Part shown: piece after piece, positions 16,146 through 24,907 of the stretch
Layout of the letters: the number at the start of each line of letters is the position of its first letter
How positions within the stretch are numbered: position 1 is the first letter of the stretch
Source of the DNA: Nitrospira sp.
GTDB taxonomy: Bacteria; Nitrospirota; Nitrospiria; Nitrospirales; Nitrospiraceae
Direction: 5' to 3'
NCBI GenBank assembly: GCA_024760545.1
Contig: CP060502.1
Span: 209,452 to 273,451 of the forward strand
Length of the DNA: 64,000 nt
Notes under the pieces: generated by a model
Told to the model about the DNA's origin: nothing
Seen by the model: the letters and a program-made list of their open reading frames with translations, nothing else
Databases searched by the model: none
Made by a program: the position numbers and the translations under genes

Positions 16146-16901
16146 TTAGATCGCGTCATATTGCCGGCGCATTTCATCTTCACGATGGGCCCGTCGCGAG
16201 CCAAGCAGGAAGGATATCCCGGGAAGAGTGAGACACACCATCGTACTGATCACAATGAAAATGCCGGACTTAAACAGCAGATTGCGAAAGTCGACCAGGA
16301 AGTAGAACAGATGATCCCATTGTTCCACGGTGAAAATCCCATGAACCACAAAATAGGTTGATGTCAGCACGTTGGAAATGATGTCCGGGGTAATCCGCCA
16401 ATAGAGGAAATGAAACACCACGAAGATCAAGAGCATCTTGAGAATACTGCCAGTGACAAACCCGCCGTACAATTGCCAGATCGCATTGCGGCACACTTTG
16501 CCGAAATAGCACGCGCCTAAGTTAAACGCCAACAGAATATTGATGCCCAGGGTGTAGCTCAATCCAATGAGAAGAGAAAAGACCTGATCGGTCACCGTAG
16601 GATCATGCGTGCCGAAGATCGGAATCACGCGATCGATCACCCCCACACTGATCGGGGTGAAAATGATGTTGACCAACATGTCGGCCCAGGCCCCTTTCAA
16701 CCCGACGTCGAAATACCCAAACTTCTCGTTCAGCAGGAGAAAATGGGGCGGGATCTCCATCCCCGTCCGTTCGACCGCCGACAGCTTCTCAATGTCAGAG
16801 ATCGCCTCGAGGAGGCTTTTCGGTTTGGCCCGTGGGGTGGTGCTAGGGAACAGCGGCCCTGGATTCCCTTTCCCTGCAATCCCTCCCCCTCCACCTTCCA
16901 T
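16146..16901 (-). CDS. Multi-pass membrane protein of the transfer operon
   Basis: 251 residues, family not recognised. A Gly-rich, positively charged N-terminus (MEGGGGGIAGKGN) is followed by about five membrane helices (DMLVNIIFTPISVGVI; VFSLLIGLSYTLGINILLAF; ILKMLLIFVVFHFLYW; FVVHGIFTVEQW; IFIVISTMVCLTLPGISFLL). It ends with a basic tail (GSRRAHREDEMRRQ). It lies 3 bases from its upstream neighbour, also a membrane protein. Together they may form an inner-membrane complex of the element. Confidence 0.6.
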   Translation of the reverse strand: MEGGGGGIAGKGNPGPLFPSTTPRAKPKSLLEAISDIEKLSAVERTGMEIPPHFLLLNEKFGYFDVGLKGAWADMLVNIIFTPISVGVIDRVIPIFGTHDPTVTDQVFSLLIGLSYTLGINILLAFNLGACYFGKVCRNAIWQLYGGFVTGSILKMLLIFVVFHFLYWRITPDIISNVLTSTYFVVHGIFTVEQWDHLFYFLVDFRNLLFKSGIFIVISTMVCLTLPGISFLLGSRRAHREDEMRRQYDAI

Positions 16902-16904
16902 CGG

Positions 16905-17210
16905 TTATTCTCCCAATAGTCCAAACGTGCGAGCCACCGACCCAAAATACGCAAAGCAGGTCGTAAAGACGAGGAACAACACCGCGAGTCCAAACTTCTG
17001 CTTGTAGGTCCCGTACCAGAACGAATAGAACAGACACAGCGCGGCGCCGATCCGGGCCAAAGTGCCGTGAAACATCAAGTTAAAGAAGTTCATCCACATG
17101 TGGCGATACGCCTCTTCGCTCATGTAATTCAGCGGGTCCAAATACTCGAACAAACTCGCTGAGACCGGCTGAATCAGGTGGAAACTGATATTCATGAGCA
17201 AGGGCCCCAT
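16905..17210 (-). CDS. Small membrane protein of the transfer operon
   Basis: 101 residues with two or three hydrophobic helices (MFHGTLARIGAALCLFYSFW and FGLAVLFLVFTTCFAYFG). No known family is apparent. Starts at 17210 and 17195 are both possible. The gene follows the HD-domain gene after 3 bases and precedes the five-helix protein after 3 bases, so all three are made from one message. Confidence 0.55.
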   Translation of the reverse strand: MGPLLMNISFHLIQPVSASLFEYLDPLNYMSEEAYRHMWMNFFNLMFHGTLARIGAALCLFYSFWYGTYKQKFGLAVLFLVFTTCFAYFGSVARTFGLLGE

Positions 17211-17213
17211 CCC

Positions 17214-18590
17214 TTAGTGAACGATGTCCTCGATCAACTTAAAAAACCCTGTCTTCCGCTGTTCCAGGTTTGAGGGCGTCGTCGCAAAGGCCGATTCCAG
17301 AATGGGTACGGCATAAATCGGCAGTTCTTTCTTGGTCTTCAGGCGGAGCTTATACCGTCGTCCGGAAAACCCTTCTCCGATCGACTCTGCCAACACGCCA
17401 GCCATCCCTAACACGACCGCCAGTTGATTCAAGACTTGATCACGGTCGGACATCCGCAATAAATGAATGTCCACGATTTTCTTCTGTCGCGCGAGTTCCT
17501 TCACGACACCGTACAACGCCCGCGTCTGACAGTACACGATCCCGCCACTCGCCACCGCCGCCCATTCCCCTTTCTTCGTACTGTCCGTCCCGCCCATGTT
17601 GATCAGCGGCTCAAGCAGGGCGAGAAACTCTGGCGTCGTAAACCAATCGTCCCAGCGTTTGATCTCCAGGGTCTTCGTCACATACGCCACTTCTTCTTCG
17701 CGAGCACGGCCGTCTGCCACTTTCAGTAACGTGGCAAACGCATCCTTCACCAAGCGATGATGCCCTTGAATGGCCTCACAGACCTCGTCGATCCAGAAGA
17801 TTTCAACCTTCTCGCAATATTCACGGATCTTCATGACGCTGATCGCCGGATGATCGCGCATGGAGTAAATACCAGAGGCTCGAAAGACCGGAATCTTTCC
17901 CAGATCATGCCCAAGACATGACATCAGCATCTTGGGAATCAGCGGCTCGGGATCTTTGTAATGGCTCATCAATTCGGCCAGTCCGTGTTTCGTCACACGC
18001 TGCGTGTGATCCCGCAAATTCACTTGCGCGAGCGTATCCCGAATCGAATAGAGATCCGCGACCTCTTCATCTTGCGTTTTGGCCTCCAACACCACCGACG
18101 GGCAATCTCCATATTCTTCCAACACGTCAATCATCGTCACCAACGGCCCCAGAACTTGCTGCCGCTCAAGGAGACCCTGATACGGCAGGATAAAGTCCCG
18201 CAATAAGATGGATGCGGCCGCGCGTTTCGTGATGGGCGTCCTTGGCGCTACCACCGCTGGCACTGCACTCACCACAACCGGTTCCTTTCCAGGCGATGCC
18301 ACCTCCTCACGTCCACGAAGGATCGCCGAGACCACGGTCGCCCCTGCCGGCGCCAGGGCTTCCTCCATCGTGACCGCCGGTGTCCCAATAGGACGCAAGC
18401 CACTCCCATGAGCTGATCGAAAGTCTTGATTATGCCGTAACCAGACGGGGGCCAAATCCTCTAACGCAATCACGAGTGGAGAAGGTTTGACGAGCGGCAT
18501 CCATTTCACCGACGTCGCCATCTTTTGCGGCAGGCGGACCAGTAGGGATTGCCGGATCCGATCGAGTACCGTATGCACCCAGCGGCTCAT
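17214..18590 (-). CDS. HD-domain protein of the transfer operon
   Basis: About 458 residues. The N-terminal 150 are variable. The central part carries an HD-type metal site: LRDHTQRVTKHGL, MSCLGHDLGKIPVFR, MRDHPAISVMKI and CEAIQGHHRLVKD give the usual H...HD...H...H set with the following Lys. The C-terminal 150 residues (IVYCQTRALYGVVKEL onward) resemble nothing I can name. HD enzymes are phosphohydrolases. MOB-H relaxases also carry an HD fold, but their characteristic triple-His motif is not evident. The ATG at 18590 follows GGAGG by 7 bases and overlaps the NusG-like gene. Confidence 0.7.
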   Translation of the reverse strand: MSRWVHTVLDRIRQSLLVRLPQKMATSVKWMPLVKPSPLVIALEDLAPVWLRHNQDFRSAHGSGLRPIGTPAVTMEEALAPAGATVVSAILRGREEVASPGKEPVVVSAVPAVVAPRTPITKRAAASILLRDFILPYQGLLERQQVLGPLVTMIDVLEEYGDCPSVVLEAKTQDEEVADLYSIRDTLAQVNLRDHTQRVTKHGLAELMSHYKDPEPLIPKMLMSCLGHDLGKIPVFRASGIYSMRDHPAISVMKIREYCEKVEIFWIDEVCEAIQGHHRLVKDAFATLLKVADGRAREEEVAYVTKTLEIKRWDDWFTTPEFLALLEPLINMGGTDSTKKGEWAAVASGGIVYCQTRALYGVVKELARQKKIVDIHLLRMSDRDQVLNQLAVVLGMAGVLAESIGEGFSGRRYKLRLKTKKELPIYAVPILESAFATTPSNLEQRKTGFFKLIEDIVH

Positions 18591-18997
18591 CGCCACGCCT
18601 CCGGCAATTCCACGGCCTGGACTTGCTCCTGAGCCACCACCATTTTGGTCGGCCGGCCAAACAAGGCTGTGACAATAGTGGCTTTCCCATCGCTAATCTG
18701 ATCTATCCGCCCCACGACATGCATCGCTCCGCACGGCACACGGACCGTTTCCCCAATCTCAGGGCACGACGGCATGACACGCTCCATTTGCAATCCTGCA
18801 ACCTCCTCCATGCTCAGGGGCAGCACCTGCCGCACCCCGGCACAGGTCCGTATCATTGGGATCCATTCTTCTTGTCCGTGCCAGACCACATACTCATCCG
18901 CCATCCGCCGGATGTCCGAGGCGCCAGACTTCTCCAATAACTGAATCAATCGGCGCACTCCCGATCGCACGACGTGACCGGCATACCAATGTCCCAT
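18587..18997 (-). CDS. NusG/RfaH-family transcription elongation factor
   Basis: 136 residues with the two NusG parts: an N-terminal domain starting MGHWYAGHVVRSGVRRLIQL (the WY..hV.sg.E pattern that binds the polymerase clamp) and a C-terminal KOW domain. The KOW contains IGETVRVPCGAMHVVGRID and TALFGRPTKMVVAQEQVQ, matching NusG's G-x-V-x-V...GxF..G...FGR.T.V. NusG paralogues of this size on conjugative plasmids (the ActX/TaA group) prevent early termination in long operons. GAGAGAGGA stands 6 bases before the ATG used. Upstream ATGs add an unlikely leader. I infer antitermination of the element's tra operons. Confidence 0.75.
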   Translation of the reverse strand: MGHWYAGHVVRSGVRRLIQLLEKSGASDIRRMADEYVVWHGQEEWIPMIRTCAGVRQVLPLSMEEVAGLQMERVMPSCPEIGETVRVPCGAMHVVGRIDQISDGKATIVTALFGRPTKMVVAQEQVQAVELPEAWR

Positions 18998-19010
18998 CGT
19001 CATTCCTCTC

Positions 19011-19550
19011 TCAACGGAGTTGGTCGAGGGCCTTCTTGACTCTCCAGGGATATTGCGGATTGATCCCGTTATACCGTTCGATCGCACGCCAGTTATACCC
19101 ATGACGCTCGATCGATTCCCTGAGGATTCGAGCCGACACTTTCAGGTTGGCACAGCCATCGAGGAGAGAGATCGGATGTATACGGTATCGCTCCATATTC
19201 CGCGTATTGACTTGGCCTAGCCCCACATCAAAGTTCACATTCTGTTTCCACAGTCGCGTGACCAATGAAATAGCGTCGTTCATTGAACGGACTGTTTGGC
19301 GAATGCCCTTACCATGCTGGTTCACCGACACCGCCAGCGGGTCCCAATTCCCATTCTCGACCTGAACAATCGCTCGCAGTAGTGTCGAGGGAAGCTGATA
19401 GGCAGTGGCGGCTTCTTCAAGACAGGCATGAAATGGGTGTGAACCTCCCTCCACCTGCGTGCGCATAGTCTGCTTCTCTCCTTTTGCCACACCAAGCGAC
19501 GGGATGCTCACCACAATCACAATGGTGCCAAACACCAGCCACCATCGCAT
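19011..19550 (-). CDS. Lytic transglycosylase (SLT, VirB1/TrbN-like)
   Basis: About 179 residues. A signal peptide (MRWWLVFGTIVIVVSIPSLG) is followed by a lysozyme-like SLT domain. STLLRAIVQVENGNW carries the catalytic Glu, FDVGLGQVNTRNMERY the GLxQ motif, and WRAIERYNGIN the end of the fold. It opens the peptidoglycan for the secretion channel. GAGGGAG, 6 bases before the ATG at 19550, picks that start over one 15 bases upstream. The gene ends 14 bases before the NusG-like gene. Confidence 0.85.
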   Translation of the reverse strand: MRWWLVFGTIVIVVSIPSLGVAKGEKQTMRTQVEGGSHPFHACLEEAATAYQLPSTLLRAIVQVENGNWDPLAVSVNQHGKGIRQTVRSMNDAISLVTRLWKQNVNFDVGLGQVNTRNMERYRIHPISLLDGCANLKVSARILRESIERHGYNWRAIERYNGINPQYPWRVKKALDQLR

Positions 19551-19582
19551 CTCGCGCTCCCTCATGTTCCGAACTCTTTGGC

Positions 19583-20026
19583 CTAAGCCACAGCCGGAAG
19601 CATTACCTGTACCGGCAGTGGCTTCGCAGCTATCACCGGAAGACCTTCCACGACACACCACCGTACCGCGGTCCCTCGAACGGTAATACTTTTCATCGAC
19701 ATCCCCTTAGCCGAAACTGTTTCCACTTGGAAATCGAGTCCCATGATAGCCGTTGGATTTCCATACTTCTCATATGCCATGTCACTGAGCTCACGGAGGG
19801 CAGGGAGAATCAGATAATTCTGCACCGGCTTATCGTAGCTCCGGACTCCGCCCCCGATAAAATCTCGCACCCGTGCCATGATGTCCCGCAACCAGCCCAT
19901 CCCCTGCGTTTTATGAACAAAGACCAAGCCTAAGGGTTCACAGAGTTGCGGTTCATTGTTGATGCTATAAATTCCAGACTCCCCGAGGGTGAACATGGGT
20001 AAATAGGGTCGGTCCTCTGACAGCAT
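19583..20026 (-). CDS. UPF0145/YbjQ-like protein
   Basis: 147 residues matching the UPF0145 (YbjQ) pattern. FIGGGVRSYDKPVQNYL is followed by LRELSDMAYEKYGNPTAIMG, LDFQVE and SMKSITVRGTAVRW, where the family reads G(G/R)S..Y.....R..AL..L...A...GAnAVvG...D. The biochemical role of this family is unknown and it forms oligomeric rings. GGAGGGCACG precedes the ATG. Its presence inside a conjugation operon, between the lytic enzyme and traN, is unusual. Confidence 0.65.
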   Translation of the reverse strand: MLSEDRPYLPMFTLGESGIYSINNEPQLCEPLGLVFVHKTQGMGWLRDIMARVRDFIGGGVRSYDKPVQNYLILPALRELSDMAYEKYGNPTAIMGLDFQVETVSAKGMSMKSITVRGTAVRWCVVEGLPVIAAKPLPVQVMLPAVA

Positions 20027-20043
20027 CGTGCCCTCCTCTAATC

Positions 20044-21951
20044 TCAGCAGCCTGGCGCGCCCGGATTCATAGCACAGGCTTTTTGACGCAACGATTCCGC
20101 GACGGCGGCTTGATCATAGTTTGTGGTGATCGACGAGAAGTATTCTGTGAAATCCATCGTCTGGAAGTTCAGCGCTGCGAATTCGTTCAACGTAAACCCA
20201 TCACAATCGGGGGCATCGGGTGTCCCGAAATTCTGCCCCAACTGCGGTTTCCCTTGTTCCTGGATAATCCGTGCTAATTTTGAGCGGAAGGTACAATACA
20301 CATCAGCCCGGCGCGCGCAAATCTGAGCAAACCCCACACTCCACCACTCAATACAATGGTTCCCGACCAAGACCACCTGCTGCGCCCGCTTATCACCAGC
20401 CAATGATATTTCCACATCGGTACACGTCCCCAACATTCGATCGGGATCGTCCGCACAACAATCGATAATCAAGGTTCCCAACGTGGAATACGAGCAGGCC
20501 TTCGGTGTACCTGTGAAAATCCGTAATTGATCCTTATCGAAATCATCCTGCACCGCTTGGACCATCGCCAACATTGTCGCGGCAATCTGGAAGTTCTGAT
20601 TCGGCGGGGTGCTCGTATCCATGCAAAACGGGACATAACTCCCTGGTGCGCCACAGGAAGTGCATTGTTGCACCACAGTTTGTTGCGCACAGACGGTGCC
20701 ACCTCCACACTGCACCGTCACCGAGTAGGTATCGCATCCGCCCGGGATGGGGGTCGTACAGGTGGAGGCCACATCAAAGCACCCCGCCTGCAACAACGGG
20801 GCACAGGTGTCCGTTGTCAAACTCGAAAAGCCCCATTGTTCTTCACGTACCCATGCCCCACTCGCCGGCGCCACCGTTGGCGGGAGAAGCGTCTGGACGG
20901 TCCCGTCACTGAGCGTCACCGTTCGGGGGGCATCATCAAGAACCACGGAGGACATCCGTACCCACCCGGACGCACGAACTCCGGCGCACTGATCGTTGAT
21001 CACGTCTTTCCGAATGACCCACGACTTTCTCCAACTCGTAGCTTGAACGCTCCCTGATTGCGCTCCTGACGCTCCACACACAATGGCGAGCACCTGGCCC
21101 GATGAAATCGAGAACGAGGTCCCACCACATTGCCCACCGATCGACACATTGACACTGAAGTTGACGAGGACAATTTGCTCATCGGGATCAAGCGTGGGTG
21201 GCGTGAAAGAAAAGCTGGCAAAGGTCCGCCAACCGATCCCCCCGCAATTTTCACCAAATACTCCACCGGGACCAGTGCCCAACCACTGCATGACATAACT
21301 GTCCGGGGACGGATTCAGAACCCGGACATACATATAATGATCGACACAGAAACCAGCCGACCCGCCCGGGCCTCCCGTGATCGGGACTTCCCTGATGCTA
21401 TTCGTCACCTGAATTTGACAGGTCAGTTGACCACTCCCTGGCCGATTACAGGTTTGTGTCGACGGCGGGGCCTGTGTCCAGGACACGCAAATCGTCACAT
21501 CCGTACAGGTGCTGACATTGGGATTCGGAGTGATCGAACTCGCAGTCGTATTGGCCGTGGTCACAGGAGCGCTTGTCGTTAAATTCCACCCTCCAGCATC
21601 CACCCCCATTTGTTGCACTCGGGACGCATTCGGGTTCGACGCCGCGGCATTTCCCGCCGCATTATTTAAGCCCGAGACATCACCTGTGTCGGAATAGTAC
21701 CCAGAGGCAGATGAACCGGCGCAGGAGGCGTCCATACACCCCGAGGTCCCACCATACTGTGGCACCGCCCCCTGTCGGCCGCTCACCGTCCCTCGATCCA
21801 GCGCGCCGGTCGACTGGATATTCCCCATCGCACAGCGAGCTTTCTGCAGGGGATCGGTAATCCCGCTACAAGATACTTGAGCAAGAGCTATCCCTGTGAC
21901 CGGTACGATTCCAGCCATAACGATCATCACCGTCAGAATGCGCCGCACCAT
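20044..21951 (-). CDS. traN: Mating-pair stabilisation protein TraN
   Basis: About 635 residues with signal peptide (ILTVMIVMAGIVPVTGIALA) and very many cysteines. The C-terminal 150 residues carry the TraN signature: LVGNHCIEWW, ICARRADVYCTFRSKLARII, QEQGKPQLGQNFGTPDAPDC, DGFTLNEFAALNF and DFTEYF. TraN is an outer-membrane adhesin that holds donor and recipient together. Disulfide formation would depend on DsbC and TraF encoded in the tra cluster. The start at 21951 (GTGATGATGGTG region, GGAGAGG upstream) gives a proper signal peptide; a longer frame to 22050 adds a charged leader. Confidence 0.85.
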   Translation of the reverse strand: MVRRILTVMIVMAGIVPVTGIALAQVSCSGITDPLQKARCAMGNIQSTGALDRGTVSGRQGAVPQYGGTSGCMDASCAGSSASGYYSDTGDVSGLNNAAGNAAASNPNASRVQQMGVDAGGWNLTTSAPVTTANTTASSITPNPNVSTCTDVTICVSWTQAPPSTQTCNRPGSGQLTCQIQVTNSIREVPITGGPGGSAGFCVDHYMYVRVLNPSPDSYVMQWLGTGPGGVFGENCGGIGWRTFASFSFTPPTLDPDEQIVLVNFSVNVSIGGQCGGTSFSISSGQVLAIVCGASGAQSGSVQATSWRKSWVIRKDVINDQCAGVRASGWVRMSSVVLDDAPRTVTLSDGTVQTLLPPTVAPASGAWVREEQWGFSSLTTDTCAPLLQAGCFDVASTCTTPIPGGCDTYSVTVQCGGGTVCAQQTVVQQCTSCGAPGSYVPFCMDTSTPPNQNFQIAATMLAMVQAVQDDFDKDQLRIFTGTPKACSYSTLGTLIIDCCADDPDRMLGTCTDVEISLAGDKRAQQVVLVGNHCIEWWSVGFAQICARRADVYCTFRSKLARIIQEQGKPQLGQNFGTPDAPDCDGFTLNEFAALNFQTMDFTEYFSSITTNYDQAAVAESLRQKACAMNPGAPGC

Positions 21952-21988
21952 CACCACCGCCTCTCCGCCTGCTCGTATTCCCTTATGT

Positions 21989-23002
21989 CTAGCGTTTCTC
22001 TCCAACTTCCGGTGCCTGTGCCGCGGTTTGCACGGGCTTCTTCCAGCCAATCTTTTCTTTGGCCCAATCCGTCCACGATTGCTTCGTAGCTGGTTGCACA
22101 GCCACCGTCGAAGTCGTCAACAGCGGCGATTGCCCACCATTATCCGTCACCTGTGCTGATGTGGTCGGAGGGGTCGTCACCTCAGCAGGCTTAACCGCGA
22201 CGGCTGCCGATGGAGCCCCATCCTTCGGACCAGTCACCGCACCATCTGTCCCAGTCACTGGAGCGGTGGGGACAACAGGAGCTTGGGAGACCGTTGCAGG
22301 GACAACCACAGAAGGATTCTCCCCCACACTCCCCGTAACCGGAGAACTACCAGTAGTCACCGTGGCAGGAGTCACAGGAGATGGCTCCAATTTTGGACTG
22401 ATGACTTTCGATGGCGGCACAACAGTCGAAGCCTGCCCGAGTTTCTGCTCCAATGCCCGCTCAACAGCCCCCTTCCCCTTCCCTTTTCCATCCGACTCAG
22501 AGCCAACTTCATGTTTGTTGGCGTCACTCGTCTCAGCCGGCCGAGAGAGTTTTGCAACCGCCTGCGCCTGCTTCCGTAACACTTCGACCTTAGCGCCCAA
22601 CCCCGAGATCGTTCCATTCATCGCTTGTTGCTGTTCACTCATTGTGCGAAGCAACTCCAACGTTTCTTGAGACTGGCCCGTGAATTTGCCAAACTCCACC
22701 CGCTGAAGAGCCAATTCCTGACTCACGGTAGTCAGTCGAGCTTGCAGCGCCTTCACATCCACCAAGGTTTGTTGAACCGTCGACTCCAACCCGGTGACAC
22801 GAAGTGAGTGCTGCGAGTAGGCTCGATGCAAGGCCTGCACATCAGACGACAACCCGTCCCGTTCGATATCCTGTTCTGTCTTCACGTACCTCAAATGCTC
22901 GTTCTGCTCCACTTGTTGATCGTACGCGGATTTGGACACACACCCGCTCAACGCCCCAGCACACAGAACCCCCGTCATCATCATCTTCATAGCAACCTGC
23001 AT
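21989..23002 (-). CDS. Coiled-coil lipoprotein
   Basis: 337 residues starting MQVAMKMMMTGVLCAGALSG with the lipobox LSGC. Residues 25-160 form a coiled coil (DQQVEQNEHLRYVKTEQDI; TGLESTVQQTLVDVKALQAR; LELLRTMSEQQQAMNG). A long Pro/Thr/Val-rich linker follows, ending in QSWTDWAKEKIGWKKP. AAGGAGG 6 bases before the ATG supports the start. No named family; it probably spans the periplasm as part of the transfer apparatus. Confidence 0.7.
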   Translation of the reverse strand: MQVAMKMMMTGVLCAGALSGCVSKSAYDQQVEQNEHLRYVKTEQDIERDGLSSDVQALHRAYSQHSLRVTGLESTVQQTLVDVKALQARLTTVSQELALQRVEFGKFTGQSQETLELLRTMSEQQQAMNGTISGLGAKVEVLRKQAQAVAKLSRPAETSDANKHEVGSESDGKGKGKGAVERALEQKLGQASTVVPPSKVISPKLEPSPVTPATVTTGSSPVTGSVGENPSVVVPATVSQAPVVPTAPVTGTDGAVTGPKDGAPSAAVAVKPAEVTTPPTTSAQVTDNGGQSPLLTTSTVAVQPATKQSWTDWAKEKIGWKKPVQTAAQAPEVGEKR

Positions 23003-23039
23003 AGAATCCTCCTTACAAAGTTCAGGGTGCTCCCGCCCC

Positions 23040-23789
23040 CTATGTAGACGCTCCTCGATGCACAACTCTCGGCCGACCATTACTCGAACCTGTTGACCCG
23101 ATCGTGACGTCATCCTTCGACGTTATTTCCAACTCAGCACCAATCTTTGCCACTCGAGGTTTTTGAGGCTCACGGAGTTCACGCGGCTCGTAATAATCCA
23201 CGTCCACCGTCGCACACACTCCACGCACCACCCGATCTAACTCCCGTACCAACGTGAGCGCTTCGGATAGACGCGAGTCGCTACGGAGCTGCTCCATGCT
23301 GATCGTGCGCAACACAACCAAGACGCGATCCATCCGAATGATCTGTTCAACCACTGCACGGACTTCTTCCGTTTGAGGAACCACCACATGTGCACGTGGG
23401 TCAGCGACCATCCGTTTCCGTTCCACCAGTGATTCTCCTAACGCCGGTGTGAGCAACACGAGCTCGCCACCAGAAGCCCGGAGCCATTCGGCCGCTTGCT
23501 TACTCCACGTTTGAATAGGTTCCAGGAGTGCTAAGACTTCCGCTACAGTACGAGTGACACCCAAATCTCGCCGTAACCGCGGGATCGCCTTATTGAGTGG
23601 GTACACCATGCGAATGAGAATGCGACCTTCAAATGATCGTGGCAGTACAATGAGACTGCCATACTGCTGCAGGAGCTCCCGGTTGAGCGCGATCCGCTCC
23701 TCAGGCGTTTTCTTTTTGCGTTTCGCGTTGGCGGCAGCCCCATTGTCGTGTTTCGGTGAACCGGAACTCTGTGGTGACTGATTATTCAT
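23040..23789 (-). CDS. Hypothetical protein of the transfer operon, 249 aa
   Basis: A soluble protein with a Lys-rich N-terminal tail (AAANAKRKKKTPEERIALNR) and an otherwise helical body (VAEVLALLEPIQTWSKQAAE; EALTLVRELDRVVRGV). AGGAGG precedes the ATG at 23789. It lies 7 bases from the NusA-like gene and before the coiled-coil lipoprotein. Family not recognised; the basic tail could contact nucleic acid, which is only a suggestion. Confidence 0.55.
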   Translation of the reverse strand: MNNQSPQSSGSPKHDNGAAANAKRKKKTPEERIALNRELLQQYGSLIVLPRSFEGRILIRMVYPLNKAIPRLRRDLGVTRTVAEVLALLEPIQTWSKQAAEWLRASGGELVLLTPALGESLVERKRMVADPRAHVVVPQTEEVRAVVEQIIRMDRVLVVLRTISMEQLRSDSRLSEALTLVRELDRVVRGVCATVDVDYYEPRELREPQKPRVAKIGAELEITSKDDVTIGSTGSSNGRPRVVHRGAST

Positions 23790-23796
23790 AGTCCTC

Positions 23797-24426
23797 CTAT
23801 AAGCTGGCCAACCGAATCGAAAACCCGGTAACTCGGCCTGCGACGGCCACATTCAAGCCAGCCTTCCCAAGAAATCGTGGCATCACTGCTGCCGGGACAC
23901 GGACCTCAGCCTCATGGGCACGACGGTCGACCGTGATTCCTTTCACCTCACCAAGGGGAGCCGGCAACAACGCTTGTTTGATAAATTCTTCGGGGGATGC
24001 ACTGTAGAGCACCAAACACGGACGTAACCGCGAATAGGATCCAAACTCTCGCAAATACGGCAGGCATAACCTGATGGGGTCATCTCCCGTCGGTGATCCC
24101 ACAGCAATCTTGACGAACTCCGCATGCTGAACTGTCCCCACCGCCTTCACATCCACACGCCCCTCCGCGATCACCGGGGCAAACAACAGTTCAGCGACGC
24201 GGCGAATAAAATGGCCCGATCGTTGGGAGACAATCGGATACGGTCCCTCCACGGATTTGATACAGGCATAAAACCGGTCTCCAACCCGGTAGGGACCATC
24301 CGCACAGACCCGAGGCAGCACCGCCATCCGGTCCGTGCCTCCTATCAACGTCAAATAGCCAGGCTTGTCAGGATTTGCTTTGACCACCTGGCCCAACACA
24401 AAATGACCGACCTTATCGAACGCCAT
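23797..24426 (-). CDS. NusA-like S1-KH-KH protein without polymerase-binding domain
   Basis: All 209 residues align with the RNA-binding half of NusA. An S1-like part (1-65: GHFVLGQVVKANPDKPGYL; YRVGDRFYACIKSVEG) leads into PIVSQRSGHFIRRVAELLF, matching NusA's LSRT.PEFL..LFE. VIAEGRVDVKAVGTVQHAEF and VKIAVGS...DPI match EI.EG.VEIKAVAREPG and KVAV....DPVG. SPEEFIKQALLPAPLGEVKG and FLGKAGLNVAVAGRVTGFSI match the second KH domain (IGKGGQNVRLAARLTGW). The N-terminal domain that binds RNA polymerase in NusA is absent. KH1's GxxG loop is altered. With the NusG-like gene 4.8 kb downstream in the same operon, an RNA-guided antitermination role is likely but inferred. Confidence 0.7.
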   Translation of the reverse strand: MAFDKVGHFVLGQVVKANPDKPGYLTLIGGTDRMAVLPRVCADGPYRVGDRFYACIKSVEGPYPIVSQRSGHFIRRVAELLFAPVIAEGRVDVKAVGTVQHAEFVKIAVGSPTGDDPIRLCLPYLREFGSYSRLRPCLVLYSASPEEFIKQALLPAPLGEVKGITVDRRAHEAEVRVPAAVMPRFLGKAGLNVAVAGRVTGFSIRLASL

Positions 24427-24458
24427 ACTTAGTATTACGCTCGCGAAGTTGAAGGCCC

Positions 24459-24818
24459 CTATCGGCGCTTCCGATCAAGCTCCTCTTGAAACATCTTTCG
24501 GCACAGACTCAACGGTAGGAAAACCGTATCGACATGACGGGCGGGAACCACCACTTTCACCAAATATCGCCCTTCGTACTCCGCCGTCACCGTACTGACT
24601 TGATACCCTTTACCCCGCAGTGCATTGACGAACTCTTCCGGACCGGACCACTTCGGGAGGTCGCTGACCTCACCCACTATTGAAAACACCTCCCCACACC
24701 CCCCCATCCCGGAGGCCACCATCCACCGCTCCGGTCCCAACGGTGACTGTGCCCACACCGGAATCGCCCAGATCCCCCACAAGATCGTGATCCCTACCAT
24801 CAGTGTCCGTATCAGCAT
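24459..24818 (-). CDS. Small secreted protein, first gene of the 15.7-24.8 kb operon
   Basis: 119 residues with signal peptide (LIRTLMVGITILWGIWAIPV, ending VWAQS). The mature part is compact (GYQVSTVTAEYEGRYLVKVV; DTVFLPLSLCRKMFQEELD) with two Cys. GGTGGGGCA precedes the ATG. It is divergent from the lipoprotein at 24908, so the 90-base gap probably holds promoters in both directions. Family not recognised; a periplasmic part of the transfer machine is possible. Confidence 0.6.
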   Translation of the reverse strand: MLIRTLMVGITILWGIWAIPVWAQSPLGPERWMVASGMGGCGEVFSIVGEVSDLPKWSGPEEFVNALRGKGYQVSTVTAEYEGRYLVKVVVPARHVDTVFLPLSLCRKMFQEELDRKRR

Positions 24819-24907
24819 TGCCCCACCATCCCTTGGATTCCCTTGCGACCGCCCTGCTTCTCTGGCATACACAGTCTTATTACGATCTCTCGCGTAATAG
24901 AGCTCTG

